From contig NZ_KB913037.1 in the NCBI RefSeq assembly GCF_000384295.1, positions 8,123,533 to 8,187,532 on the forward strand: a stretch of DNA of 64,000 bases. The letters are read 5' to 3'. Below the pieces are notes generated by a model. It was not told the origin of the DNA. It searched no databases and saw only the letters and a program-made list of their open reading frames with translations. Of the stretch, positions 26,212-36,382 are shown one piece after another. The stretch is from Amycolatopsis balhimycina FH 1894 (GTDB lineage: Bacteria > Actinomycetota > Actinomycetes > Mycobacteriales > Pseudonocardiaceae). A program made the translations under genes and the position numbers. Within the stretch, counting starts at the first letter, position 1, and each line of letters opens with the position of its first letter.

Positions 26212-26229
26212 CACTACACTTTTGTAGTG
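26212..26229. promoter_or_regulatory. TetR operator CACTACA-N4-TGTAGTG
   Basis: A perfect 7-bp inverted repeat with a 4-base spacer lies between the divergent monooxygenase and TetR genes. It overlaps a TTGTAG -35-like box (26222-26227), followed 16 bases later by TATGCT (26244-26249), a plausible promoter for the TetR gene. This arrangement suits autorepression and control of the neighbour. Confidence 0.7.
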
Positions 26230-26255
26230 AATTCACCGTTGCGTATGCTGAGGCC

Positions 26256-26819
26256 ATGACCGAAGTGATCGGACGCCGCGAGCGCAAGAAGGCACAGACC
26301 CGGAAGGCGCTGGCCGACGCCGCCCTCGCGCTGTTCCTCGAACGGGGCTACGACGAGGTCGGCGTGAAGGAGATCGCGGAGGCCGCCGACGTCTCGGTGA
26401 CGACGTTGTTCAAGCACTTCCCCAGCAAGGAAGCCCTGGTGTTCGACCTGGAGGAGGACATCGAGGCGGCGCTGGCCGGCGCGGTGCGCGAGCGGCCACC
26501 GGGGCACACGGTCGTGGACGCGCTGCGCGAGCACATGCTGCGTGACGTCTCCGACGCCGGCCCGGGCGAAGAGTTCCTGCGGCTGGTCGAGAGCACGCCG
26601 GCGCTGCGCGACTACGGCCGGCGGATGTGGATGCGCCACGAGACGGCACTGGCGCGGGCGATCGCCGAGGAATCCGGCGCGCCGAGCGATGACGTCGCCT
26701 GCGCGGCCTTGGCGAGGTTCGCGCTGGCTTCGCGGGAGCTGATCGTGGGCCACGAGCATCCGCGACGCGCGGCGGAGGAGATCTTCGGCCGCTTGGAGCG
26801 TGGCTGGCTCCCGGCCTGA
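26256..26819 (+). CDS. TetR family transcriptional regulator
   Basis: A 187-aa regulator. The helix-turn-helix occupies about residues 12-58 (RKALADAALALFLERGYDEV, GVKEIAEAADVSVTTLFKHF, PSKEALVFDLE), followed by an all-helical ligand-binding domain. ATG 26256 gives the standard short N-terminus. It is divergent from a FAD monooxygenase and has a symmetrical operator upstream, so it likely represses that gene until the inducing compound binds. The gene ends ahead of a palindromic terminator shared with pgl. Confidence 0.9.
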   Translation: MTEVIGRRERKKAQTRKALADAALALFLERGYDEVGVKEIAEAADVSVTTLFKHFPSKEALVFDLEEDIEAALAGAVRERPPGHTVVDALREHMLRDVSDAGPGEEFLRLVESTPALRDYGRRMWMRHETALARAIAEESGAPSDDVACAALARFALASRELIVGHEHPRRAAEEIFGRLERGWLPA

Positions 26820-26890
26820 CCTGAGCAGCCCCCGTTTTTCACGCTACCGGCGAGCACCGACAGTTCCGGCAGGTCCGGCGGCCCCAAAGC

Positions 26891-26939
26891 CGTGAAGGCC
26901 ACCTTGAGGAACTTGAAGTTCCTCAAGGTGGCCTTCACG
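26891..26939. terminator. Palindrome between convergent TetR and pgl genes (TGAAGGCCACCTTGAGG type)
   Basis: Two perfect 24-nt arms (26891-26914 and 26916-26939) around one central base. It differs from the 17049/39878/56208 family at several positions, yet each change is matched in the other arm, so pairing is kept. Position suggests a bidirectional terminator for the TetR gene and the tkt-pgl operon. Confidence 0.78.
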
Positions 26940-26951
26940 AACCACCGAAAC

Positions 26952-27731
26952 CTAAGCCGTCGGCGGTTGGTACACCTTGGTCAGCTTGCCCGCCGCCGAG
27001 CGGTCCAGGAGCCACAGCGTCCGCCGGTGGCCGCGGGCGCCTGACACCGGGAGCTGGACCTCGCCCGCTCCCGCCAGGGCCAGTGCCACCGCGTCCGCCT
27101 TCGCCTCGCCCGCCGTCATCAGCCAGATGTCGCGGGCCCGGCGGATCGCCGGCAGCGTCAGCGAAATGCGGGTCGGTGGCGGCTTGGGGCAGTTGCGGAC
27201 CGCCACCACCGAACGCTCCGTTTCGTACACCGCCGGCGACTCCGGGAACACCGACGCCGTGTGGCCCTCGCCGCCCAGGCCGAGCAGCATGATGTCGAAC
27301 GACGGCACGTCGCCGTGGTCCTCCGGGCCCGCGTTGGCCGCCAAAACGTCGGCGTACGCCGCTGCCGCCGCGTCGACGTCGTTGCCGAACTCGCCGTCCG
27401 ACGGTGCCATCGCGTGGATGCGCTTCGGGTCGAGCGGGACGTGGTCCAGCAGGGCCTCGTGGGCCTGCTTCTCGTTCCGCTCGTCCGAATCGGCCGGGAC
27501 GAACCGCTCGTCGCCCCAGTAGATGTCCAGGCGCGACCAGTCGATCGCGTCCCGGGCCGACGACGCCTGCAGCTCCGCCAGCACCGCGATGCCGGTGCCG
27601 CCGCCGGTGAGCACCAGCGACGCCGACCCCTTGGCCGCCTGGACGTCCACCAGCCGCGTGACCAGCCGGGCGGCCGCCGCGGCCGCCAGCAGGTCCTGGT
27701 TCGCGTAGACGACGACTTCGGTCTTGCTCAT
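26952..27731 (-). CDS. pgl: 6-Phosphogluconolactonase
   Basis: A 259-aa DevB-type enzyme hydrolysing 6-phosphogluconolactone in the oxidative pentose phosphate pathway. Family motifs are VVYANQDLLAAAAAARLV, LVLTGGGTGIAVLAEL, WGDERFVPADSDERNEKQAH and MLLGLGGEGHTASVFP. The ATG overlaps the opcA stop (ATGA). It is the last gene of tkt-tal-pgi-zwf-opcA-pgl and is followed by a perfect palindromic terminator. Confidence 0.96.
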   Translation of the reverse strand: MSKTEVVVYANQDLLAAAAAARLVTRLVDVQAAKGSASLVLTGGGTGIAVLAELQASSARDAIDWSRLDIYWGDERFVPADSDERNEKQAHEALLDHVPLDPKRIHAMAPSDGEFGNDVDAAAAAYADVLAANAGPEDHGDVPSFDIMLLGLGGEGHTASVFPESPAVYETERSVVAVRNCPKPPPTRISLTLPAIRRARDIWLMTAGEAKADAVALALAGAGEVQLPVSGARGHRRTLWLLDRSAAGKLTKVYQPPTA

Positions 27732-28741
27732 GAAGCGCTCTTCTTCGGTGCCGCGGCGGCCGCGGCCGCCGCGGCGGGAGACGTCACGTCGGCCTTCGCC
27801 GGGGCGCCGGTCTTGCCGTTCGTGCCCGACGTGATCTTGCCCAGCCCGTGCAGCGAAGCCTCGTAGACCTCGTCCGGGTCGAGCCGGCGCAGCTCCTCGA
27901 TCAGGCAGTCCTGCGTGCTGCGCCGCTGCAACGCGATCCGGCGGGTCGGCTGGCCCGGCTGGGTCAGCGTGCCCACGCGGCCGTCCGGGCGGTGCAGCTC
28001 CACCGGGCCCGACCGGCGGTCGAGCGTCACCGAGATGATCCCGGCCGCGCCCGAGCTCTTGACCCGCTTGACCGGCACCTTCAGGTACTCGGCCAGCCAG
28101 GCCGCCAGCAGCTCGGTCGACGGCGAGTCGGCCTCGCCGGTCACCGTCGCGCCGGTGATCTTCTCGTACGGCGGCAGGTCCAGCGCCGAGACGAGCTGGG
28201 CCCGCCAGTGCGTGAGCCGGGTCCAGGCCAGGTCCGTGTCGCCCTCGGCGTACGCCTTCGCCCGCGTGGTCAGCGCCTTGACCGGGTTCTTCTCCGCGGC
28301 CGAGTCGGTGATCCGGCGCTGGGCCAGCTCGCCGAGCGGGTCCTTGTCCGGGTCCTTCGGACCGGCGCCGGGCCACCAGCACACGATCGGCGCGTCCGGC
28401 AGCAGCAGCGGCACCACCGCGCTCTGGCCCTGCGCGGCCAGCTGGCCGTAGAGCCGCAGCACGATGACCTCGCTCGCGCCGGCGTCGCCGCCGACCCGGA
28501 TCTGGCCGTCGATGCGCGGAGCCGCCGTGCGCGCGCCCTTGGCCACCACGATCACCCGCGACGGGTGTTCGCGGCTCGCGCCGTTGGCCGCTTCGATCGC
28601 CTCTTCGAGATGGGCGTCGTCGTCGGCCACGATCACCAGCGTCAGGACCCGTCCGAGCGCGACTTGCCCGCCCTGTTCGCGGATCTCCACCAGCTTCTTG
28701 TTGAGTGCCGACGTCGTGGTGGACGGCAGGTCGATGATCAC
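27728..28741 (-). CDS. opcA: OpcA, glucose-6-phosphate dehydrogenase assembly/allosteric protein
   Basis: A 337-aa protein found beside zwf in actinobacteria and cyanobacteria, needed for full glucose-6-phosphate dehydrogenase activity. It starts IIDLPSTTTSALNKKLVEIR; other conserved parts are RVLTLVIVADD, PLLLPDAPIVCWWPG and STQDCLIEELRRLDPDEVYE. The GTG at 28741 is preferred over ATG 28753 because it matches the family start, overlaps the zwf stop (GTGA) and has GGAGG just upstream. The C-terminus is extended by a low-complexity Ala-rich tail ending PKKSAS. Confidence 0.95.
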   Translation of the reverse strand: MIIDLPSTTTSALNKKLVEIREQGGQVALGRVLTLVIVADDDAHLEEAIEAANGASREHPSRVIVVAKGARTAAPRIDGQIRVGGDAGASEVIVLRLYGQLAAQGQSAVVPLLLPDAPIVCWWPGAGPKDPDKDPLGELAQRRITDSAAEKNPVKALTTRAKAYAEGDTDLAWTRLTHWRAQLVSALDLPPYEKITGATVTGEADSPSTELLAAWLAEYLKVPVKRVKSSGAAGIISVTLDRRSGPVELHRPDGRVGTLTQPGQPTRRIALQRRSTQDCLIEELRRLDPDEVYEASLHGLGKITSGTNGKTGAPAKADVTSPAAAAAAAAAPKKSAS

Positions 28742-30261
28742 GGGCGCCTCCATTTCCGGCCGGTGCGCTCCAGCATTTCGTCGGCGGACGGCGGACCCCA
28801 CGTGCCCGGCGCGTACTGCTCGGGCGCGCCTTCCTTCGCCCAGTGCTCGAGGATCGGGTCGAGGATCTTCCAGGAGAGCTCGACCTCTTCGTTCACCGGG
28901 AACAGCGACGGCTCGCCCAGCAGGACGTCGAGGATCAGGCGCTCGTAGGCCTCGGGGGAGGACTCGGTGAACGCGTGCCCGTACCCGAAGTCCATCGTGA
29001 CGTCGCGGACCTCCATCGTGGTCCCCGGCACCTTCGAGCCGAACCGCAGCGTGATGCCCTCGTCCGGCTGGACCCGGATGACCAGGGCGTTCTGCCCCAG
29101 CTCCTCGGTCGACGTCGAGTCGAACGGCAGGTGCGGCGCCCGCTTGAACACGACGGCGATCTCGGTGACGCGGCGGCCGAGCCGCTTGCCGGTGCGCAGG
29201 TAGAACGGCACCCCGGCCCAGCGGCGGCTCTGCACCTCCAGGGTCACCGCGGCGTAGGTCTCGGTCTTCGAGTCCTTCGCGAAGCCCTCTTCCTGCAGCA
29301 GGCCGGGCACCTTCGTGCCGCCCTGCCAGCCGCCCGCGTACTGGCCGCGCGCGGTGGTCTTGCTCACCGGCCCGAGGGGCTTGGTGCCCGAGAGCACCTT
29401 GATCTTCTCCGCGCGCAGGGCCCGCGGATCGAACGACAGCGGCTCCTCCATCGCGGTGAAGGCGAGCAGCTGCAGCAGGTGGTTCTGGATGACGTCGCGG
29501 GCCGCGCCGATGCCGTCGTAGTACCCCGCGCGGCCGCCGAGGCCGATGTCCTCGGCCATGGTGATCTGCACGTGGTCGACGTAGTTGGCGTTCCAGATCG
29601 GCTCGAACAGCTGGTTCGCGAAGCGCAGCGCCAGGATGTTCTGCACCGTCTCCTTGCCGAGGTAGTGGTCGATGCGGAACACCGACTCCTCGGGGAAGAC
29701 GTCGTTGACGATCGCGTTCAGCTCTTCGGCGCTCTTCAGGTCGTGCCCGAAGGGCTTCTCGATGACGACCCGCCGCCAGGTCTTCTCGTCGGCGTTCGCC
29801 AGCCCGGAGCGGGCCAGCTGCTTGGTCACCACCGGGAACGCGCCCGGCGGGATCGACAGGTAGAACGCCGTGTTGCCGCCGGTGCCGCGTTCCTCGTCGA
29901 GGTCCTTGACCGTCTGCGCGAGCCGGTCGAAGGCGTCGTCGTCGTCGAAGGTGCCTTGGACGAACCGGATGCCTTCGGCGAGCCGGTTCCACACCGACTC
30001 CTTGAACGGCGTCCGCGCGTGCTCCTTGACCGAGTCGTGCACGAGCTCGCCGAAGTCCTGGTGCTCCCAGTCGCGGCGGGCGAACCCGACGAGCGAGAAG
30101 CCCGCGGGCAGCAGCCCGCGGTTGGCCAGGTCGTAGATGGCGGGCATCAGCTTCTTGCGGGCCAGGTCGCCGGTCACGCCGAAGATCACCAGGCTGGACG
30201 GCCCGGCGATCCGCGGGAGCCGCTTGTCCCGCGGATCGCGCAGCGGGTTGCTCCACGTCAT
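28738..30261 (-). CDS. zwf: Glucose-6-phosphate 1-dehydrogenase
   Basis: A 507-aa NADP-dependent enzyme that starts the oxidative pentose phosphate pathway. The nucleotide-binding start VIFGVTGDLARKKLMPAIYD and the active-site signature RIDHYLGKETVQN with its catalytic His are present, as are EKPFGHD and FAKDSKTETYAAV. Length is normal. The ATG overlaps the stop of pgi and its own stop overlaps opcA, both by 4 nt. Confidence 0.97.
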   Translation of the reverse strand: MTWSNPLRDPRDKRLPRIAGPSSLVIFGVTGDLARKKLMPAIYDLANRGLLPAGFSLVGFARRDWEHQDFGELVHDSVKEHARTPFKESVWNRLAEGIRFVQGTFDDDDAFDRLAQTVKDLDEERGTGGNTAFYLSIPPGAFPVVTKQLARSGLANADEKTWRRVVIEKPFGHDLKSAEELNAIVNDVFPEESVFRIDHYLGKETVQNILALRFANQLFEPIWNANYVDHVQITMAEDIGLGGRAGYYDGIGAARDVIQNHLLQLLAFTAMEEPLSFDPRALRAEKIKVLSGTKPLGPVSKTTARGQYAGGWQGGTKVPGLLQEEGFAKDSKTETYAAVTLEVQSRRWAGVPFYLRTGKRLGRRVTEIAVVFKRAPHLPFDSTSTEELGQNALVIRVQPDEGITLRFGSKVPGTTMEVRDVTMDFGYGHAFTESSPEAYERLILDVLLGEPSLFPVNEEVELSWKILDPILEHWAKEGAPEQYAPGTWGPPSADEMLERTGRKWRRP

Positions 30262-31880
30262 GCGGTGACCTCCTGTACCGCGCGGACGACGGCCGCGAGA
30301 CCCGCGGCCCGGTCGGTCAGGTGCAGGCGCAGCACCGGGCGGCCGTGCTCGGCGAGCACCTGCCCGTCGCCGAGGGCCTGGGCATGCTGCAGCTGCCCGA
30401 GGGTGTACGGCCGGTCCGGCACGTCGAGATCCCGCTCGACAGCGCCGGTCAGCTGCAGGAAGACGCCGTTCTGGTGCCCGCCCTTGTGGTACTGGCCGGT
30501 GGAGTGCAGGAACCGCGGGCCCCAGCCGAACGTCGTCTGCTTGCCGGTGCGCTTGGCGATCTCGCCGCGCAGCACCACCGTCGACGCGTCGTCGAGCCGG
30601 TCGAGGTAGGCCTGCACCGCGATGTAGCCCGCGTCCGGCGCCGAAGCGAAGAACGCGCGCAGCACGTCGGTCAGGCTTCCCTCGGTGGAAACGCCTTCGG
30701 AGCCGAAGATCTCGACCGGTCCGTCCACATTGGACGGCTCTTCACCGCCCTTCAGCTTCCCCGGGTCGTCCAGCAGGGCCCGCGCCGCCTTCTTCGCGGT
30801 CTCGACGTCGGGCTGGTCGAACGGGTTGATCCCGAGCAGCCGGCCGGCCAGCGCCGTGGCGAACTCCCACAGCAGGAACTGCGCGCCGAGCGAGCCGGTG
30901 ACAGCGATCTTCGCCGCCCCCTGCGGGCTGCCGACAGCGGTGGGCGTGGCGTCGGACTTGGCGTCGGCGAAGCCGGCCGCCTCCGCACCCTCGACCGCGA
31001 CCGGCAGCAGGCCGGTGCCCTGCTTGCCGGTGGACTCGGCGATCAGCTGCTCCGCCCAGTCCGGGAAGCCCTTGATGCCGGAGCCGGTGTCCGCGAGGAC
31101 GACCTTCTCCGCGCCCGTCTCGTGCGCGGCGGCCCACGCGGCGGCCAGCTTGACCGCCGGGTTGTCCGCGGAGTCCGCGGCGAGCTCCTCGGCCACCGAA
31201 GCGGCCTGGTCGAGCAGCCGGGCGACGTCCGCCCCGGCCAGGCCGGCCGGGACGAGCCCGAACGCGGTCAGCGCCGAGTAACGGCCGCCGACGTGCGGGT
31301 CGGCGAGGAAGACCTTGCGGTATCCCTCCTTTTCGGACAGTTCCTGGAACGGCGAACCCGGGTCGGTGACGACCACGATCCGCCGCGCCGCGTCGATCCC
31401 CGCGTCGGCGAAAGCCTTCGCGAAGATCCGCCGGTGGCTGTCGGTCTCGACGGTGCCGCCGGACTTCGACGACACCACGATCACCGTGCGGTCGAGGTCG
31501 CCGGCGAGCGCGTCGGCGACCTGGCCGGGGTCGGTGGTGTCGAGCACGGTCAGCGCGACGCCATCGGTCGCGGTGATCACCTCCGGCGCCAGCGACGAGC
31601 CGCCCATGCCGGCCAGCACGACGCGGTCGACGCCCTCGGACCGCAGCTCGGTCCGCAGGGCCTCGATCTCGCCGATCAGCGGCCGGGACGACTTGTGCAG
31701 CGACGTCCACGACAGCCGGATCGACGCCTCGGCTTCGGCATCCGGCCCCCAGAGCGTCGCGTCCTGCGCCGCCAGCTTCGACGCGGCCTGGCCGGCGACC
31801 AGCTCCTCGGCCAGCGGCGCGGCGCGCTCCGCCAGTGCGACGTCCACGATCTCGACGCCGGTCTTTTCCCCTGTCGTCAT
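30258..31880 (-). CDS. pgi: Glucose-6-phosphate isomerase
   Basis: A 540-aa enzyme of the actinobacterial Pgi type that interconverts glucose 6-phosphate and fructose 6-phosphate. SIS-domain motifs: VLAGMGGSSLAPEVI, VIVVSSKSGGTVETDSHRRI, GRYSALTAFGLVPAGLAG and the C-terminal FGWGPRFLHSTGQYHKGGHQ. Placed between tal and zwf, it joins glycolysis to the pentose phosphate genes within one operon. The ATG at 31880 lies 8 bases after the tal stop. Confidence 0.93.
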   Translation of the reverse strand: MTTGEKTGVEIVDVALAERAAPLAEELVAGQAASKLAAQDATLWGPDAEAEASIRLSWTSLHKSSRPLIGEIEALRTELRSEGVDRVVLAGMGGSSLAPEVITATDGVALTVLDTTDPGQVADALAGDLDRTVIVVSSKSGGTVETDSHRRIFAKAFADAGIDAARRIVVVTDPGSPFQELSEKEGYRKVFLADPHVGGRYSALTAFGLVPAGLAGADVARLLDQAASVAEELAADSADNPAVKLAAAWAAAHETGAEKVVLADTGSGIKGFPDWAEQLIAESTGKQGTGLLPVAVEGAEAAGFADAKSDATPTAVGSPQGAAKIAVTGSLGAQFLLWEFATALAGRLLGINPFDQPDVETAKKAARALLDDPGKLKGGEEPSNVDGPVEIFGSEGVSTEGSLTDVLRAFFASAPDAGYIAVQAYLDRLDDASTVVLRGEIAKRTGKQTTFGWGPRFLHSTGQYHKGGHQNGVFLQLTGAVERDLDVPDRPYTLGQLQHAQALGDGQVLAEHGRPVLRLHLTDRAAGLAAVVRAVQEVTA

Positions 31881-31888
31881 GTCTTGCT

Positions 31889-33001
31889 TCAGCCCTTCGC
31901 CTTCTCGAGCTGGCCGTTCACGGTCTCCAGAAGCTCGGTCCACGACTTCTCGAACTTCTCGACGCCTTCGTTCTCCAGCGTGAGGAAGACGTCCGTGATG
32001 TCGATGCCCACGGCCTCGAGCTTGTCGAAGACCTCCTGCGCCTCGGCGCCGCGCCCGGTCACCTGGTCGCCCTTGAGCTCGGAGCCTTCGGCGACCGCGT
32101 CGAGGGTCTTCTCCGGCATCGTGTTGACCGTGTCCTTCACGACCAGGTCGTCGACGTAGAGCGTGGGGGAGTAGTCCGGGTTCTTCACGCCGGTCGACGC
32201 CCACAGCGGGCGCTGCGCGTTGGCGCCGTCGGCCGCGAGGGCCTTCCAGCGGTCGGTGGCGGACAGCTCCTCGAAGGCCGCGTAGGCGAGGCGCGCGTTG
32301 GCGACGGCGGCCTTGCCGCGCAGGGCCTTGGCCTCGTCGGTGCCGATCGCGTCCAGGCGCTTGTCGATCTCGGTGTCCACACGGGACACGAAGAACGACG
32401 CCACCGAGTGGATGCCGCGCAGGTCGTGACCGTTGGCCTTCGCCTGCTCCAGGCCCGCGAAGAAGGCCTCGATGACCGCCTTGTAGCGCTCGACGGAGAA
32501 GATCAGCGTGACGTTGACGCTGATGCCCTCGGCCAGGGTCTTGGTGATGGCAGGCAGGCCCTCTTCGGTGGCCGGGATCTTGATCAGCACGTTCGGCCGG
32601 TCGACGGTCTTCCACAGGTCCTGCGCCTCGGCCACCGTCCGGTCGGAGTCCTTGGCCAGGCGCGGGTCGACCTCGATCGAGACGCGGCCGTCGACGCCGT
32701 TCGTGGCGTTGTAGACGTCGCGGAACAGGTCCGCGGCGTTGCGCACGTCGGTCGTCGTCAGGTCGCGGATGGTCGCCTCGACGTCGGCGCCCTGGGCGGC
32801 CAGCTCCCGCGTCCGCTCGTCGTAGGCGTCGCCCTTGGACATCGCGTTGGCGAAGATCGTCGGGTTGGTCGTCACACCCACGACGTGCCTGTCGCGGATC
32901 AGGCCGGCCAGGTTGCCGGTGTCGAGGCGTTCACGCGAAAGGTCGTCGAGCCAGATGGATACACCGGCCTCGGACAGTGCCGCGAGCTTGTCGTTGCTCA
33001 T
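31889..33001 (-). CDS. tal: Transaldolase
   Basis: A 370-aa enzyme of the long bacterial Tal type that moves dihydroxyacetone units between sugar phosphates. [19 protein letters not shown] and [20 protein letters not shown] mark the start of the barrel, and [16 protein letters not shown] contains the Schiff-base lysine. ATG 33001 is chosen because GAAGGGG sits 9 bases upstream; an ATG at 33010 would be directly against that site. It follows tkt by 14 bases. Confidence 0.95.
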   Translation of the reverse strand: MSNDKLAALSEAGVSIWLDDLSRERLDTGNLAGLIRDRHVVGVTTNPTIFANAMSKGDAYDERTRELAAQGADVEATIRDLTTTDVRNAADLFRDVYNATNGVDGRVSIEVDPRLAKDSDRTVAEAQDLWKTVDRPNVLIKIPATEEGLPAITKTLAEGISVNVTLIFSVERYKAVIEAFFAGLEQAKANGHDLRGIHSVASFFVSRVDTEIDKRLDAIGTDEAKALRGKAAVANARLAYAAFEELSATDRWKALAADGANAQRPLWASTGVKNPDYSPTLYVDDLVVKDTVNTMPEKTLDAVAEGSELKGDQVTGRGAEAQEVFDKLEAVGIDITDVFLTLENEGVEKFEKSWTELLETVNGQLEKAKG

Positions 33002-33015
33002 TACTGTCATCCCCT

Positions 33016-35118
33016 TCAGGAATTCTTGGTGTTCTGGATCGAGCGGCGGGCCGCCTCGACGACTGCTTCCGCGGTGAACCCGAACTCACGGAACAGTGTG
33101 GCGGCATCGGCGGAGGCGCCGAAGTGCTCGATCGAAACGTTCACCCCGGCGTCACCGGTGAAGCGGTGCCACGACTGGGCGATGCCCGCCTCGACGGACA
33201 CGCGGGCCTTCACACCGGCCGGGATGACGGATTCGCGGTAGGCCGCGTCCTGCGCGTCGAACCACTCGACGCACGGCATCGAGACGACGCGCGCCTTGAC
33301 GCCGTCGGCCTCGAGGGTCTTCTTCGCCTCGACGGCGAGCTGGACCTCGGAGCCGGTGCCGATCAGCACGACGTCCGGAGTGCCGTCGCTGTCGGCCAGG
33401 ACGTACCCGCCCTTCTTGACGCCCTCGGCGCTGGTGCCCTCGAGCACCGGCACGTTCTGGCGGGTCAGCGCCAGGCCGGACGGGTGCTCGGTGTCCTCCA
33501 GCACGGCCTTCCAGGCGTACGCGGTCTCGTTGGCGTCCGCCGGGCGGACGACGTTGAGGCCCGGGATCGCGCGCAGCGCGGAGAGCTGCTCGATCGGCTG
33601 GTGCGTCGGGCCGTCCTCGCCGAGGCCGATCGAGTCGTGCGTCCACACGTAGGTGACCGGCGCCTTCATCAGCGCGGCCAGCCGGACCGGCGGGCGCATG
33701 TAGTCGGAGAAGATGAGGAACGTCGCGCCGTACGGGCGGGTGCCGCCGTGCAGCGCGATCCCGTTGAGGATCGAGCCCATGGCGTGCTCGCGGACGCCGA
33801 AGTGCAGCGTCCGGCCGTACGGGGTGGCCTGCCACATGTCGGTGGCGGCCTTCTCGGGACCGAACGAGTCGGCGCCCTTCATCGTCGTGTTGTTGCTCTC
33901 GGCCAGGTCGGCCGAGCCGCCCCACAGCTCCGGCAGCGGCCCGGCGAGGGCGTTGAGCACCTCACCGGAGGCCTTGCGGGTCGCGACGCCCTTGGCGTCC
34001 GGCTCCCACTTCGGCAGGTTGTCGGCGAAGCCCTCCGGCAGCGTACGGGTGGCCAGCCGGTCGCCGAGCTTCTTGCGCTCCGGGTTGGCCTGAGCCCACG
34101 ACTCGTACTTCTCCTGCCACTCGGCGTGCGCGGTCCTGCCGCGCTCGAGCGCCTGGCGGGTGTGCTTGAGCACGTCGTCGTCGACCTGGAACGACTGCTC
34201 CGGGTCGAAGCCGAGGATCTCCTTGACCGCGGCGACCTCTTCGCCGCCCAGCGCGGCGCCGTGGGCCTTGCCGGTGCCCATCTTCTTGGGGGCCGGGTAG
34301 CCGATCACGGTCCGCACCGCGATGAACGACGGCCGCTGCGTCTCGGCCTTGGCGTTCTTGATGGCCTCCTCGATCGCGACGACGTCCTCGCCGCCCTCGA
34401 CGACCTGGGTGTGCCACCCGTAGGCCTCGTAGCGCGCGACGGTGTCCTCGGACAGCGCGATGTTGGTGTCGTCCTCGATCGAGATCTTGTTGTCGTCGTA
34501 GAAGACGATCAGGTTGCCGAGCTCCTGGCGGCCCGCGATGGACGAGGCCTCGGAGGTGACGCCCTCTTCGATGTCGCCGTCGGAGGCGATCACGTAGATG
34601 TGGTGGTCGAAGATGCTCTCGCCGGGCGCCGCGTCCGGGTCGAGCAGCCCGCGCTCGCGGCGGGCGGCCATCGCCATGCCCACGCCGTTCGCCAGGCCCT
34701 GGCCGAGCGGGCCGGTGGTGGTCTCGACACCGTCGGTGTGGCGGTACTCGGGGTGGCCGGGGGTCTTCGAGCCCCACTTGCGCAGCTGCTTGAGGTCCTC
34801 GAGCTCGAGGCCGTAGCCGGCGAGGAACAGCTGGATGTAGAGGGTCAGGCTGGAGTGGCCGGCCGACAGGATGAACCGGTCACGGGCCGGCCAGTGCTGG
34901 TCGTTCGGATCGTGCCGCATGGTGCGCTGGAACAGCGTGTAGGCCAGCGGCGCCAGGCTCATCGCGGTGCCGGGGTGGCCGCTGCCACAGTTCTCGACCG
35001 CGTCCGCGGCGAGCACCCGGACGGTGTCCACGGCGCGGGTGTCGGTGTCGGTCCAGTCGGCGGGGACGTTACGCCGGAGGAGTGGGTTGTTCTCGCTGGT
35101 AGGGGCAGTATCGGACAC
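33016..35118 (-). CDS. tkt: Transketolase
   Basis: A 700-aa thiamine diphosphate enzyme of the pentose phosphate pathway. [20 protein letters not shown] opens the N-terminal domain; the cofactor motif runs from [20 protein letters not shown] to [12 protein letters not shown]; the pyrimidine domain has [14 protein letters not shown] and [21 protein letters not shown] 35118 gives the same length as mycobacterial Tkt and has GGAG upstream; ATG 35139 is an alternative. It is the first gene of the minus-strand tkt-tal-pgi-zwf-opcA-pgl unit. Confidence 0.96.
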   Translation of the reverse strand: MSDTAPTSENNPLLRRNVPADWTDTDTRAVDTVRVLAADAVENCGSGHPGTAMSLAPLAYTLFQRTMRHDPNDQHWPARDRFILSAGHSSLTLYIQLFLAGYGLELEDLKQLRKWGSKTPGHPEYRHTDGVETTTGPLGQGLANGVGMAMAARRERGLLDPDAAPGESIFDHHIYVIASDGDIEEGVTSEASSIAGRQELGNLIVFYDDNKISIEDDTNIALSEDTVARYEAYGWHTQVVEGGEDVVAIEEAIKNAKAETQRPSFIAVRTVIGYPAPKKMGTGKAHGAALGGEEVAAVKEILGFDPEQSFQVDDDVLKHTRQALERGRTAHAEWQEKYESWAQANPERKKLGDRLATRTLPEGFADNLPKWEPDAKGVATRKASGEVLNALAGPLPELWGGSADLAESNNTTMKGADSFGPEKAATDMWQATPYGRTLHFGVREHAMGSILNGIALHGGTRPYGATFLIFSDYMRPPVRLAALMKAPVTYVWTHDSIGLGEDGPTHQPIEQLSALRAIPGLNVVRPADANETAYAWKAVLEDTEHPSGLALTRQNVPVLEGTSAEGVKKGGYVLADSDGTPDVVLIGTGSEVQLAVEAKKTLEADGVKARVVSMPCVEWFDAQDAAYRESVIPAGVKARVSVEAGIAQSWHRFTGDAGVNVSIEHFGASADAATLFREFGFTAEAVVEAARRSIQNTKNS

Positions 35119-35401
35119 TGAACTCCAACTCCCGGTCATGATGGTTGCGGCTGGTCTTCCTCGTTCCGGTTACCCGTGCGCGGGGTCATCTATCTCAATC
35201 GATCCCGAAGGGACGATATTCCTGCTCGGGACCCTGCGCAGGGGCAATCGCGGCCCGTCGCGGCCAGCCTAGTGCTTGGACCGGTCGAGGACCCGCGATC
35301 ACCCACGGGATTCACCACGTCTAACATCGTTCGAGGGTTCAGACCGGCGCTCCACCACGGCCTTCCGGCAGGACCCGCCCGAACTTGACGCAGGGAGTGA
35401 A
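35119..35401. promoter_or_regulatory. Divergent promoter region of tkt and ctaB
   Basis: This 283-bp spacer separates two divergent operons. On the minus strand a TAGGCT -10-like hexamer lies at 35266-35271, about 150 bases before tkt. On the plus strand TTCACC and TAACAT-like boxes at about 35310-35327 are candidates for ctaB. No strong operator symmetry was found. Confidence 0.35.
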
Positions 35402-36382
35402 ATGTCGCCGGTGAACGCTGCGCACGGACGCAGTGACGACACCAGCGCCGTGCACCCGACCGGTGAGCGACCGCACGGTGACCGGCGAAGCCTCCGCCAG
35501 GTCGTCGGCGCCTACGCCGCGCTGGCGAAGCCGCGGGTGATCGAGCTCCTCCTGGTGACCACCATTCCGGCGATGTTCCTCGCCGGTCGTCAGATCCCCT
35601 CGCCGTGGCTGGTCCTGGCCACGCTGGCCGGCGGGACGATGGCCGCGGGCAGCGCGAACGCGCTCAACTGCGTGATCGACGCGGACATCGACAAGGTGAT
35701 GAACCGCACGAAGCGCCGTCCGCTGGTGAAGGACTCGGTGCCGCGGCGCGGCGCGCTGATCTTCGGCCTCGTCATGGGCGTCGCCTCGGCCATCGTGCTC
35801 TACCTCACGGTGAACCTGCTCTCGGCGATCCTCGCGATCGCGACGATCCTCTTCTACATCTTCGTCTACACGCTGGGCCTGAAGCGGCGTACGTCACAGA
35901 ACGTGGTCTGGGGCGGCGCCGCGGGCTGCATGCCGGTCGTGATCGGCTGGGCGGCCGTCACCGGCACCGTCCAGTGGCCGGCGTTCGTGATGTTCGGCGT
36001 GATCTTCTTCTGGACGCCGCCGCACACCTGGGCGCTGGGCATGAAGTACCGCGACGACTACGAGCGCGCCGGCGTCCCGATGCTGCCGGTGGTCGCCACC
36101 GCCCAGCACGTCGCCCGCCAGATCGTCATCTACTCGTGGGTGATGGTGGCGTGGACGCTGCTGCTGCTCCCGGTGACGTCCTGGCTGTACGGCACGTTCG
36201 CGATCCTCGCCGGCGGCTGGTTCCTCTTCTACGCGCACAGCCTGCAGGCCGCGGTGCGGCGCGGTGAAGAGACCAAGCCGATGGCGTTGTTCCACCGCTC
36301 GAACACGTACCTGATGATCGTGTTCGTGGCCCTGGCCGTCGACTCGGCGATCGGGCTGCCGACCCTCGGCCTGCCGTTCTGA
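35402..36382 (+). CDS. ctaB: Protoheme IX farnesyltransferase (heme O synthase)
   Basis: A 326-aa membrane prenyltransferase that adds farnesyl to heme B, making heme O for cytochrome oxidase. Signatures: [20 protein letters not shown], the Asp-rich motif [39 protein letters not shown] and at least seven hydrophobic helices. GGGAGTGAA precedes the ATG. The usual divergent arrangement with tkt is kept. Its heme A partner ctaA is at 44912. The stop overlaps a CTG that may start the next gene. Confidence 0.95.
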   Translation: MSPVNAAHGRSDDTSAVHPTGERPHGDRRSLRQVVGAYAALAKPRVIELLLVTTIPAMFLAGRQIPSPWLVLATLAGGTMAAGSANALNCVIDADIDKVMNRTKRRPLVKDSVPRRGALIFGLVMGVASAIVLYLTVNLLSAILAIATILFYIFVYTLGLKRRTSQNVVWGGAAGCMPVVIGWAAVTGTVQWPAFVMFGVIFFWTPPHTWALGMKYRDDYERAGVPMLPVVATAQHVARQIVIYSWVMVAWTLLLLPVTSWLYGTFAILAGGWFLFYAHSLQAAVRRGEETKPMALFHRSNTYLMIVFVALAVDSAIGLPTLGLPF

